Assembly (NCBI GenBank): GCA_017615955.1
Contig: JAFZZD010000263.1
Location: forward strand, 1-16,301
Reading direction: 5' to 3'
Source: Victivallales bacterium
GTDB lineage: Bacteria; Verrucomicrobiota; Lentisphaeria; Oligosphaerales; Oligosphaeraceae
DNA: 16,301 nucleotides
Shown here: positions 7,854 to 14,680 of the stretch, in pieces
Layout: every line of letters starts with the position of its first letter
Numbering within the stretch: position 1 is the stretch's first letter
Notes under the pieces: model-generated
What the model was told of the DNA's origin: nothing
Databases searched by the model: none
What the model saw: only the letters and a program-made list of their open reading frames with translations
Program-made: the position numbers and the translations under genes

Positions 7854-9478
7854 ATTCCCATTGTCAGGGCAAGCAATGCCCAGATCTTCGTTCCATTGTC
7901 AACTTTCCCGGCAAAATGCGCATCAAGAATGGAGCGCACCTTTGCCTTGTCAAAACAGTCAGGCAGGATCTGCGGCAGTTTTTCCGCCTCCTGCCGCAAT
8001 TCGTTCCTGAACCATCTTGCCACAGGTATGCTGAAACCACGCTTGGGCTGCTGCAACAGCACTGGCGGCAACTTGCCCTTCGCCAATGTGCGCAGCGGCA
8101 GTTTGCTGCGCCGCAAGGTGGTCTTGTAATGCCGTGGAAGGCTTATGGCGAACTTCGCCACATCCATGTCCAGCATCGGCGACAATGCGCATATTCCCGA
8201 TAATTCAGCAGCCACATTGTCCTTGCGGCATCCATCCTCTGGCAGATATGTGCACAAATCTATGCCATTGGCGGTCTCCGCCTGGTCAATGGAACCCAGT
8301 GTCGAGGCCAGTTTTTCCCAATATTCGGTGTATGGGCTGTACTGCGCCAGTTCTGGACACAGCTCAGCCACATCCTTGGCGGAGAATATCTCCTGGAAAC
8401 TGCCATAGCATGGAATCTGCGGCAGCAGGAAGGCATCCGCCACACGGTGCAAGGTGGAGAGGCGGTTGCGCCTTTCGCCAGAGGCGGGAAGCATTGCCCG
8501 CAGCAACTTGGCAAAGGGCCGTCCCGCCGCAGTCAGCGAATCGCCCAGCATGTCACGTATCGCCATGAAGCGATAGCGCTTGTAGCCGCCGAACAGCTCG
8601 TCCCCACCATCGCCCATAAGCACTGCCTGCTTCTGCTTCACGGCGAACTCCATTATTGTAGAAGAGGCCAGCAAAGACGAATCCGCAAAGGGTTCTCCCA
8701 CTGCCTTCATGAAACGCGGCACTTCATAGAAATCCTCTGGACGCGCCAGTTTGGTGATGTGCTTCGCGCCCACCGCCTGCGCAGACTGCGCGGCCAGGCT
8801 GGATTCATTATATACCTTGTCGTCAAAATACAGCGTTATGCAGTCTGGAGGCGCGTCCAGCAGCTTGTTTGCATAGTTCAGCACCAGATTGGAATCAATG
8901 CCGCCCGAAAGCAGCACGCCTGGATCGGGGTATTTAGCAATGCAGCGGGCTGTGGCCTGCTCAATCAGGGCATCCAGCCCTTCACATGCCTCATCGTAGG
9001 TCATCGAGGTCTTGGGGTAGAACTGGGGCGAATAATACTGTTCTTCCTTTGCGGCCCCTTTCTTGTCGAATGTGACGCAATACCCTGCCCTCACGCTGGA
9101 AATCTCCTTCTTGATTGTGCGGGGTGCTGGGATGTAGCCCAGGGACAGGTACTCGGAAACAGCCTGCCAATCCGTGCTCATCCCAGGTGCCAGCAAGTCG
9201 GCCAGCTTTTCGGAATGACGCACTTCACCGCCAGCGACAGTGTAGTAAAACTGCTTCTGCCCGAATGGGTCACGCGCCAGCATCTTGCCGCCATCGGGGA
9301 ATCGCAATACAATGGTAAATGGCCCTGATATTCTGGCGAAGCCATAGATGCCATGCTTCTCATACAATGCCGCGACAATCTGCTCTGGTGTGCTTCCAAA
9401 CTCCGAAAGATCCTTGTCATTCAGCATTATTCCGCTAAAAGTAACCTCAAACGCTCCTTGTGATAATGCATCACTCAT
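7850..9478 (-). CDS. Asparagine-synthetase-like protein lacking the glutaminase cysteine
   Basis: A 542-residue AsnB-family protein. The synthetase half is intact: the PP-loop SGGIDS at 191-196, and MGDGGDELFGGYKRYRF from 288, which bind and activate the acid substrate with ATP. The N-terminal half is shortened. It has no Met-Cys-Gly start, no RGPD or HRRLSIID segment, and the NGEIYN motif is replaced by SGIMLN (15-20), while the later ARDPFGQKQFYY (68-79) remains. It therefore cannot use Cys2 chemistry to release ammonia from glutamine. An in-frame stop lies six codons upstream of the start, so this is not a misplaced start. It may use free ammonia, or an amine substrate as in amide- or lactam-forming relatives. 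First gene of the operon with the LPS-kinase-like and 972-residue proteins, which suggests amidation of a uronic acid or similar acid in a surface glycan; that last step is inference. SD AAAGGG at 6 nt. Confidence 0.85.
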   Translation of the reverse strand: MSDALSQGAFEVTFSGIMLNDKDLSEFGSTPEQIVAALYEKHGIYGFARISGPFTIVLRFPDGGKMLARDPFGQKQFYYTVAGGEVRHSEKLADLLAPGMSTDWQAVSEYLSLGYIPAPRTIKKEISSVRAGYCVTFDKKGAAKEEQYYSPQFYPKTSMTYDEACEGLDALIEQATARCIAKYPDPGVLLSGGIDSNLVLNYANKLLDAPPDCITLYFDDKVYNESSLAAQSAQAVGAKHITKLARPEDFYEVPRFMKAVGEPFADSSLLASSTIMEFAVKQKQAVLMGDGGDELFGGYKRYRFMAIRDMLGDSLTAAGRPFAKLLRAMLPASGERRNRLSTLHRVADAFLLPQIPCYGSFQEIFSAKDVAELCPELAQYSPYTEYWEKLASTLGSIDQAETANGIDLCTYLPEDGCRKDNVAAELSGICALSPMLDMDVAKFAISLPRHYKTTLRRSKLPLRTLAKGKLPPVLLQQPKRGFSIPVARWFRNELRQEAEKLPQILPDCFDKAKVRSILDAHFAGKVDNGTKIWALLALTMGI

Positions 9479-9536
9479 TTTTTGCCCTTTCTGTTATGAC
9501 GTTGGCTTATTGCTAACTCCTTTACGACGGTAGCAA

Positions 9537-9564
9537 ATTATAAACCCTGTTTTCAATATGACAA
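9537..9564 (-). promoter_or_regulatory. Candidate sigma70-type promoter for the AsnB-like operon
   Basis: On the minus strand TTGTCA (9559-9564) and a perfect TATAAT (9537-9542) are separated by 16 bp. This matches the consensus at 11 of 12 positions and lies about 60 bp upstream of the AsnB-like start, with the Rpn-like terminator further upstream. It would drive all three operon genes. Confidence 0.6.
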
Positions 9565-9604
9565 CACGCCAAGTCCCAAAAAATGCCACCTGTATGGTTG
9601 CAAA

Positions 9605-9625
9605 GTGGACTGTGGAGCGTGGACA
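9605..9625. repeat. Three diverged GTGGACN heptamers
   Basis: Consecutive units GTGGACT, GTGGAGC and GTGGACA. In reverse complement these are TGTCCAC-type units, like the pair that opens the window at 1-19. Located in intergenic DNA in both places. Confidence 0.45.
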
Positions 9626-9761
9626 TTTAAGTGCGCGGAGCAAAAGCTCTATTCCCTACGTGAGTAGTATCTTGATATGACCTTTGGACTTATGATGCAA
9701 TTGCGCAAAGCTCCATAAATTACCATTGATCCCATCAAAAGGCCACATACTTAGGAACAAA

Positions 9762-9806
9762 AGCAATAAAAAAGGATGAAGGGCACAGCCCGTCATCCTC
9801 ATTGCT
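9762..9806 (-). terminator. Intrinsic terminator of the Rpn-like gene
   Basis: On the minus strand GGATGACGGGC and GCCCTTCATCC pair as an 11-bp stem (one mismatch) with a 3-nt loop and are followed by TTTTTTATTGCTTTTG. Flanking AGCAAT (minus strand) and ATTGCT can extend the pairing. Plus-strand arms are 9774-9784 and 9788-9798. It lies about 27 bp past the stop, a textbook arrangement. Confidence 0.85.
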
Positions 9807-9824
9807 ATCTAAAATGACCTTTGC

Positions 9825-10847
9825 CTAGAGCATTGCAATTGACTGGGCAATGCTCCTTATGTTTTCCAGAGACAGGCCAGTCAACTTCTGTATGGTCTTG
9901 ATACTCAGTTTCATGCGCAAGGCATTGACTGCCACGTCATGCTTGTTCTGCTCAATGCCCTCTTCCTTGCCTTTTTCAATGCCTTTTTCAATGCCTTCTT
10001 TAATACCTTCTTTAATACCTTCTATCCTGCCTTCTATCTTGCCCTCTTCAATGCCCTTTGCCCTGATTTTCCTGATTGCCTCGCACATAACGCCAATACC
10101 TCCCTCCGTGTTGTCCACGGCTTCATCAAATTCCATATTGAAGAACATATATAAAGTTCGTTGCATTTCCAATGAAGGAAACGCCAGGCATCTCTGGGAT
10201 TCCAGGAACGTCTGCAATGCCTCGTCATCCCTTGACAAGCGCCAACAACATAGCATGAATTTCAAATCTGTATAGAATCTGCCAATCATTTTGTCGTCCA
10301 TTGTGAATGGGTCAACGATAACCAGCCTGCTTTGTTCTGCCACCTGGCCCAGTTCTGCGTCCCTGTATTCCGCCATGTCCAGCAGCGAACGCGGTCCTTT
10401 CCATGGGCCTTCGCTGAAATTCAGCACCAGGGTCACCACCAGCGGAAGCCTGTGGCTCTCCCTGTAGCCTGCCTCGTTGCTGAAGCGGACAATTTCACGT
10501 GTGTTGTATTCCAGCACGCGCAACGGCATCTCCTGGCTCTGGCGGCACTGAACCTCCAGGCACAGCAGGAAGCCCTCGTCATCGGGGCCCCGCCTGACAA
10601 AGAACGCCAGGTCCCTGAAGCGGTTATCGGTAACAAAGCCACCACTGCCCCTGGCAAGAACCGCATTCTGCTCAACTGGTCGCGGCTCCAGCATGTCGGC
10701 GGTGACGACCTGCCTGCCTCCATAGACCGTTGCATTGCAGATGTCCGCCACATACACCTTGTCGCGCAACAGCAGTTTCAGCTGCGCGTCATACACACAG
10801 CCAGTGTTGGACACCGACGCCATTTCCTCTTGATATTGATTTTCCAT
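9825..10847 (-). CDS. Rpn-family / PD-(D/E)XK nuclease-type protein (putative transposase family)
   Basis: Read from ATG 10847 this is a 340-residue protein; an upstream in-frame ATG at 10871 would add eight residues, but only 10847 has a strong SD (AGGAGAGG, next feature). Residues about 15-110 match the nuclease core of the Rpn recombination-promoting nuclease / PD-(D/E)XK transposase family: RFRDLAFFVRR with Asp79, then LLCLEVQCRQ with Glu98 and the usual Gln two residues on. A central helical region runs to about 260. Residues 265-301 are a Glu-Gly-Ile-Lys/Glu repeat encoded by a 12-bp tandem repeat, and the last 39 residues (NALRMKLSIKTIQKLTGLSLENI) form the helix-turn-helix-like tail usual in the family. 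Such proteins are numerous in gut anaerobes; their known member cleaves DNA and promotes RecA-independent recombination. It appears intact and self-contained, with its own promoter and terminator, and no terminal inverted repeats were seen around it. Confidence 0.85.
   Translation of the reverse strand: MENQYQEEMASVSNTGCVYDAQLKLLLRDKVYVADICNATVYGGRQVVTADMLEPRPVEQNAVLARGSGGFVTDNRFRDLAFFVRRGPDDEGFLLCLEVQCRQSQEMPLRVLEYNTREIVRFSNEAGYRESHRLPLVVTLVLNFSEGPWKGPRSLLDMAEYRDAELGQVAEQSRLVIVDPFTMDDKMIGRFYTDLKFMLCCWRLSRDDEALQTFLESQRCLAFPSLEMQRTLYMFFNMEFDEAVDNTEGGIGVMCEAIRKIRAKGIEEGKIEGRIEGIKEGIKEGIEKGIEKGKEEGIEQNKHDVAVNALRMKLSIKTIQKLTGLSLENIRSIAQSIAML
9945..10055 (-). repeat. 12-bp coding tandem repeat in the Rpn-like gene
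   Basis: About eight to nine imperfect 12-bp units (plus-strand forms such as GCCTTTTTCAAT, GCCTTCTTTAAT, ACCTTCTTTAAT, GCCTTCTATCTT) encode repeated four-residue blocks of Glu-Gly-Ile-Glu/Lys. Two adjacent pairs are identical or nearly so, which suggests recent copy-number change. Because the unit is a multiple of three, expansion or loss keeps the frame and only changes the length of a charged linker. Confidence 0.8.
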
Positions 10848-10860
10848 CGCCTCTCCTAAA
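10848..10860 (-). promoter_or_regulatory. Shine-Dalgarno site that decides the Rpn-like start
   Basis: On the minus strand TTTAGGAGAGGCG precedes ATG 10847. AGGAG at about 5-6 nt spacing is the best ribosome site in the area, so the shorter start is preferred over the ATG at 10871. Confidence 0.7.
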
Positions 10861-10890
10861 TTATTGCACATTCTGAATTAGATTGCGCCT

Positions 10891-10918
10891 AATGTACTAT
10901 GGCAACAAGCATTGTCAA
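10891..10918 (-). promoter_or_regulatory. Candidate sigma70-type promoter for the Rpn-like gene
   Basis: On the minus strand a perfect TTGACA (10913-10918), a 16-bp spacer and TACATT (10891-10896, four of six consensus positions). It would give a short leader of about 35-40 nt before ATG 10847. Confidence 0.5.
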
Positions 10919-10945
10919 GTGCCTTTAGTGATGATTTATGAATTT

Positions 10946-10961
10946 TATAAGCTAGCTTATA
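10946..10961. promoter_or_regulatory. 16-bp perfect palindrome, possible operator
   Basis: TATAAGCTAGCTTATA is fully self-complementary and sits between two divergent genes, just behind the Rpn-like promoter. Its second half overlaps a TATAAT string on the plus strand. A dimeric repressor site is possible; a chance palindrome in AT-rich DNA is also possible. Confidence 0.35.
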
Positions 10962-11092
10962 TAATGATTTTTAAGAATTTATATAATTTTATTATACTAT
11001 AATATTGATATTATTGAAAGAAATTTTATAACATTTTATGCAATACAATATTCCAATATGGGTAAGTAACGGGGGACATAACCAACTAAAAA

Positions 11093-11138
11093 ACTCTGCG
11101 TCTTTGCGCCTCTGCGTTAAAAAGAGAGGGTCTCTGCG
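11093..11138. repeat. Degenerate octamer repeat (CTCTGCG type)
   Basis: Three contiguous octamers ACTCTGCG, TCTTTGCG, CCTCTGCG, then TCTCTGCG 14 bp later. Reading such repeats on the minus strand gives the LTQRRKDAE-type peptides that appear as spurious proteins in many genomes, so this belongs to a widely dispersed intergenic sequence type whose function is not established. Confidence 0.6.
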
Positions 11139-11286
11139 CTGATGATTTGCCTCATTGGCAAGATTGGCTATATTCCCCGCGACAACAAAAGGCACAAATA
11201 ATTCCGAATAAGGAACAGAGGGTTGCTTCCAAGCATGGCGCAACATGGCGACGCGAATAGCGAGAGAATAAAAAGGAGCGAGAAAG

Positions 11287-13365
11287 ATGACATACAATGA
11301 GGGGATGGCATTCTGGGACTGGAGCATTTTCGCCGTGCTCATGTGCGGGATACTTTGCATTTTACTCTATTGCCAGCGCTATTCCAAAAACGTCTCGGAC
11401 TTCTTGTCTGCCAGCCGTTGCGCCGGGCGTTACCTTCTATGCGTGGCGAACAGCGCGCTCGCCTGGGATGTCATCGGCGCAATAGGTGTGTTCGAGATGT
11501 TCTACGAGGCTGGCTTTGCCAGCCAATGGTGGGGCTTCCTCAAGGGGCCGATGGGCCTCATGATATCCATGCTGGGCTGGGTATCATATCGTCTGCGGGA
11601 AACACGCTGCTATACAGTCGCACAATTCTTTGAGGTAAGATACAGCCGTCGTTTCCGCATTTGCGCCGGCATCATAACATGGTTCAGCGGCATTGTCAAC
11701 TTCGGCATTTTCCCGGCGGTCTCCATACGTTTCATAATGTTTCTATGCAGATTCCCTAGCCACATCCAGTTCCTGAATGTCAATTGGGACGTATATCTGC
11801 TGCTACTGATCCTATATGTGGGCATCGCCTGTTGTTTCGCAATGTTCGGCGGGCAAATCGCCATTATGCTGACGGACTTCTCCCAGGCCATGGTCTGCAA
11901 TATCTCCTTCCTGGTATTCATCTTCTTTATTTTCAAAATATGCGCCAGCGATGTTACCGGAGGCTATGTTTCCTGGGAGCAAATTGCCACCGCATTGAAA
12001 ATGGCGCCCGAGGGAATGAGCCAGGTAAATCCATACCAATGCTCGAAACTGCCTTCCTTCAACATGTGGTATTTTCTCATTGGACTGTTCGGCTCCATTT
12101 ACTCTCGCGGCACCTGGCAGGGAACGATAGGATATGCCTCCGCCTCACTGACACCACACGAAGGACGCATGGCGGCGCTTCTTGGAACGTGGAGAGGAAT
12201 GGCGATGAACCTACTGCTTATGCTATTTCCGCTGGCGGTCATCGTCTTCATGCGCTGCCCTGAATTCGCGCCATTGAAGGCCACCATAGAAGAAAGGCTG
12301 ATGTCCGTCGAATCCGAGCAATTGCGGGCGCAGGGCCTTGTGTCGACTGCAATGTCACTTATCCTCCCCACGGGCATGCTGGGGATGTTCCTGTCAGTGA
12401 TGGTGGCTGGCATGCTGAGCACCGATGACAGCTACATCCACAGCTGGGGCAGCATTTTCATCCAGGATGTCATACTTCCTTTCCGCAAAGAACCCTTCAC
12501 TCCCAAACAGCATTTGCGGGCATTGCGGCTGTCCATCGTGGGCGTCGGCATTTTCTCGGTGCTGTTCAGCTACTATTTTCGCCAGACAGAACACATCTTC
12601 ATGTTCTTCTCCATCACCGGCGCCATCATAAGCGGAGCGGGTGCGGTGATGATCGGCGGTCTTTACTGGCGTCATGGAACCACATTGGCGGCCTGGATCA
12701 CCTTCATCAGCGGCGCAGTCCTTGCGCTGACTTCTATATTCATCCAGCAATGCTGGCATTTCGCCAGTGGAAACGGTTTGTCAAGCTGGCTTTTGAACAC
12801 CTTCCACTGGGAGTGGGTTGCCAACAACATGGAGAAATTCCCCATCAACGGAAGAGTCATCAGCTTCTACATCATGATAATCTCGCTGCTGCTCTACGTT
12901 TCAATCTCCTTGTTGCAGAAACTCTTTGGAAAAGGAGTGCAGTTCAATCTGGAAAAAATGCTTCACAGAGGACAATACGATACACATCAAGTGCACCAGG
13001 ACCACGGCAATGCACGGAAATGGGAACGCCTGCTGGGCATAACGCCCGAATTCACCAGAGGAGACAAACTGATATTCTATGCCAGCCTGGCCTGGACTGC
13101 ACTCTGGTTCTTCATCTTCATATTCTATACCCTCGCCTATTTCCTCGGCGGGGGCAGAGTGAACGGCAAGTTCATTGGCGGCGTTGACACGGAGGGATGG
13201 CTATCACTGTGGAAAGGACAGATCTATGTCACACTTGTGCTGGGCATCGGCTGCACACTATGGCTGGCGCTCGGTGGCATAAAGGATGTCATCAGCTTGT
13301 TCAAACGCCTTAAGACACTGAAACGAGATGACACAGACAACGGCTTTGTGAAAAATGATGAATAA
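11287..13365 (+). CDS. Sodium:solute symporter (SSS family)
   Basis: A 692-residue integral membrane protein of the SSS family (LeuT fold), which uses the sodium gradient to import a small organic solute. Around 13-14 membrane helices can be read: for example about 10-29, 50-70, 85-102, 125-148, 168-192, 200-218, 260-275, 303-322, 355-378, 415-432, 438-460, 467-487, 522-543 and 595-620. The conserved SSS stretch MLSTDDSYIHSWGSIFIQDVI (376-396) carries the Ser/Thr-Asp-Ser region linked to sodium binding. The protein is longer than the usual 450-550 residues because of a cytoplasmic loop (about 545-592) before the last helices, as in many family members from this group. SD AAAGGAG with about 8 nt spacing supports ATG 11287. 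First gene of a plus-strand set with two glycosidase-like genes, so the substrate is most likely a sugar or amino-sugar derivative; the sequence alone does not say which. Confidence 0.9.
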   Translation: MTYNEGMAFWDWSIFAVLMCGILCILLYCQRYSKNVSDFLSASRCAGRYLLCVANSALAWDVIGAIGVFEMFYEAGFASQWWGFLKGPMGLMISMLGWVSYRLRETRCYTVAQFFEVRYSRRFRICAGIITWFSGIVNFGIFPAVSIRFIMFLCRFPSHIQFLNVNWDVYLLLLILYVGIACCFAMFGGQIAIMLTDFSQAMVCNISFLVFIFFIFKICASDVTGGYVSWEQIATALKMAPEGMSQVNPYQCSKLPSFNMWYFLIGLFGSIYSRGTWQGTIGYASASLTPHEGRMAALLGTWRGMAMNLLLMLFPLAVIVFMRCPEFAPLKATIEERLMSVESEQLRAQGLVSTAMSLILPTGMLGMFLSVMVAGMLSTDDSYIHSWGSIFIQDVILPFRKEPFTPKQHLRALRLSIVGVGIFSVLFSYYFRQTEHIFMFFSITGAIISGAGAVMIGGLYWRHGTTLAAWITFISGAVLALTSIFIQQCWHFASGNGLSSWLLNTFHWEWVANNMEKFPINGRVISFYIMIISLLLYVSISLLQKLFGKGVQFNLEKMLHRGQYDTHQVHQDHGNARKWERLLGITPEFTRGDKLIFYASLAWTALWFFIFIFYTLAYFLGGGRVNGKFIGGVDTEGWLSLWKGQIYVTLVLGIGCTLWLALGGIKDVISLFKRLKTLKRDDTDNGFVKNDE

Positions 13366-13407
13366 GGTAATTTCAAAACTCCCATGCCACACCGCGAACT
13401 CTCGTAG

Positions 13408-13427
13408 CCGCTGGCTTCAGCCAGCGG
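13408..13427. repeat. REP-like hairpin, copy 1
   Basis: CCGCTGGC and GCCAGCGG form a perfect 8-bp stem around TTCA (the innermost T-A can also pair). The same stem occurs at 14606-14625 with a different loop. No T-run follows on either strand, so it is not an intrinsic terminator. It lies 42 bp past the symporter stop and 58 bp before the DUF1343 start, where it could stabilise or process a shared mRNA. Confidence 0.65.
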
Positions 13428-13485
13428 AAAAGGCATTAAGACATATAGACAATAGCAAAACACTCACAAAAACACTAACAAATAT

Positions 13486-14592
13486 ATGATAAAATGCGGC
13501 ATTGACAACATCGAGGGCTTGAAGGTACTTCGCGGCAAGAGGCTGGGACTCATCAGCAATCCCACGGGCGTGAACTCCATCATGGAGCATACAGTGGACA
13601 TACTGGCCCGCAACTTCAGGCTGGTGGCCTTGTACGGTCCCGAGCATGGCATCAAGGGGGACCAGCAAGCAGGCGAGAAAATGGAAAACGCCATCGACGC
13701 AAAGACGCACCTGCCCGTATTCAGCCTGTATGGCAAACATTACCGCCTGAATAACGAGATGCTGCAGGGCGTGGAAATGATGGTGTACGACATACAGGAC
13801 GTGGGCGCCCGCTTCTACACATACACCAGCACACTGGCATACGCAATGGAGGAATGCGCCGCCAGAAACATCCCATTCACAGTTCTCGACAGGCCCAATC
13901 CCCTTGGCTGCGCAGTCTGCGAGGGCTTTGTCATGCGCACTGAACTGAACTCCTTCGTTGGCGGCTATGGCCTCACTGCCCGCTACGCCATGACGCCTGG
14001 CATGCTTGCCAACTACATCAAGGAAAGACTCTCCCTCAAATTGGAACTCTATATGGTGCCCTGCCTGGACTGCGACAATGACGCGCTATACCCAGCCACG
14101 GGGCTGCCCTGGGTGATGCCTTCGCCCAACATCCCCACATTTGAAAGTGCGCTGGCATACATCGGAACCTGCATCTTCGAAGGCACGAACCTGTCCGAAG
14201 GACGTGGCACTACCCGCCCCTTTGAAATCATTGGCGCACCATTCCTGGACGCAGACGCCCTTGTCGCCGCAATGCGTCAGCACAATCTGCCAGGCGTGCT
14301 CTTCAGGGAGAACCACTTTGTGCCCACCTTCAGCAAATTCGCGGGCGAATTGTGCCACGGTCTGCAACTGCACATCACAGACTACGCCGCCTTCCGCCCA
14401 TTCCGCACTGGTGCGCTTCTCTTCCAGGAAATCTGCCGCCAAAGCGACAAGGTCACCTTCATTCTCCCCCACTTCGACCGCATTGCAGGATGCGAACTAC
14501 TGCGCCAGCATCCAACTGACGTGGAAAACGCCCTCCAGCAGGCCGAGCAGGAGGCGTTCAATTTCCAAAAGGAAACCGAGCATCTCAAATGA
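13486..14592 (+). CDS. DUF1343 protein, NamZ-like exo-beta-N-acetylmuramidase (GH171)
   Basis: A 368-residue DUF1343 protein. Characterised members (NamZ of Bacillus subtilis and Tannerella, GH171) remove terminal MurNAc from peptidoglycan-derived chains. Family landmarks are LGLISNPTGV (20-29), LYGPEHGIKGDQQAGE (49-64, with Glu53 in the GPEHG motif, the position implicated in catalysis in NamZ as I recall it), VYDIQDVGARFYTY (100-113) and LDRPNPLG (134-141). The C-terminal domain has the usual LPWVMPSPNIPT and FEGTNLSEGRGTT segments (about 205-243). There is no signal peptide, unlike secreted NamZ proteins, so it probably acts in the cytoplasm on imported fragments. No SD is visible before ATG 13486 (AT-rich leader), though the start agrees with the family N-terminus. 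Neighbours are the symporter upstream and a GH20-like gene 88 bp downstream. The family assignment is firm; the exact substrate is inferred. Confidence 0.88.
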   Translation: MIKCGIDNIEGLKVLRGKRLGLISNPTGVNSIMEHTVDILARNFRLVALYGPEHGIKGDQQAGEKMENAIDAKTHLPVFSLYGKHYRLNNEMLQGVEMMVYDIQDVGARFYTYTSTLAYAMEECAARNIPFTVLDRPNPLGCAVCEGFVMRTELNSFVGGYGLTARYAMTPGMLANYIKERLSLKLELYMVPCLDCDNDALYPATGLPWVMPSPNIPTFESALAYIGTCIFEGTNLSEGRGTTRPFEIIGAPFLDADALVAAMRQHNLPGVLFRENHFVPTFSKFAGELCHGLQLHITDYAAFRPFRTGALLFQEICRQSDKVTFILPHFDRIAGCELLRQHPTDVENALQQAEQEAFNFQKETEHLK

Positions 14593-14605
14593 GGACTGTC
14601 GGGTG

Positions 14606-14625
14606 CCGCTGGCGACAGCCAGCGG
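14606..14625. repeat. REP-like hairpin, copy 2
   Basis: CCGCTGGC and GCCAGCGG around GACA: the same perfect 8-bp stem as at 13408-13427. Both copies are followed by a GGAAAA/GGGAAAA run and then CAT, so similarity extends slightly past the stem. It lies 13 bp after the DUF1343 stop and 55 bp before the GH20-like start. Confidence 0.65.
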
Positions 14626-14680
14626 GAAAAACATGCCGTGCAAAGAGTCTCCAATCACTTCCAATAATCAGGACTATGCA

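Larger units (their letters stand above)
9479..9824. other. Intergenic region of 346 bp with promoter, heptamer repeat and terminator
   Basis: Between the Rpn-like gene and the AsnB-like gene, both on the minus strand. It holds the terminator of the first (9762-9806), the heptamer repeat (9605-9625) and the promoter of the second (9537-9564). An unused AAAGGAG lies on the minus strand near 9518-9524 without a start codon at the right distance. In 9630-9760 I see nothing recognisable. Confidence 0.6.
10848..11286. other. Divergent intergenic region of about 440 bp, AT-rich half and repeat half
   Basis: Lies between the minus-strand Rpn-like gene and the plus-strand symporter. From about 10925 to 11060 it is very AT-rich and holds the palindrome at 10946-10961 and several TATAAT-like strings (for example 10960-10965 and 10998-11003), none with a good -35 partner on the plus strand. 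From 11093 to 11138 it holds the octamer repeat. The last 50 bp before the symporter carry its SD (AAAGGAG). I see no real gene; a 122-residue minus-strand reading frame across the area is explained by the repeat. Confidence 0.6.

Noticed and set aside
8447..9328. A 293-residue open frame on the plus strand
   Set aside because: Antisense to the AsnB-like gene, which has clear motifs in its own frame.
7218..9478. Lasso peptide biosynthesis (AsnB-like cyclase plus kinase)
   Set aside because: Lasso loci need a PqqD-like recognition element, a leader peptidase and a precursor peptide. None is seen within the operon or its flanks.
9825..10847. Insertion sequence around the Rpn-like gene
   Set aside because: No terminal inverted repeats or target-site duplications were found on either side, and the gene has its own promoter and terminator.
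10992..11360. A 122-residue minus-strand frame containing LTQRRKDAE
   Set aside because: That peptide is the well-known by-product of the CTCTGCG octamer repeat, and the frame overlaps the symporter start.
13408..14625. The two identical-stem hairpins as intrinsic terminators
   Set aside because: Neither is followed by a T-run on either strand.
14141..14680. A 180-residue N-terminal extension of the GH20-like frame
   Set aside because: It overlaps the DUF1343 gene in another frame and reads as low-quality sequence. ATG 14681 has an SD and begins where the GH20-like barrel begins.
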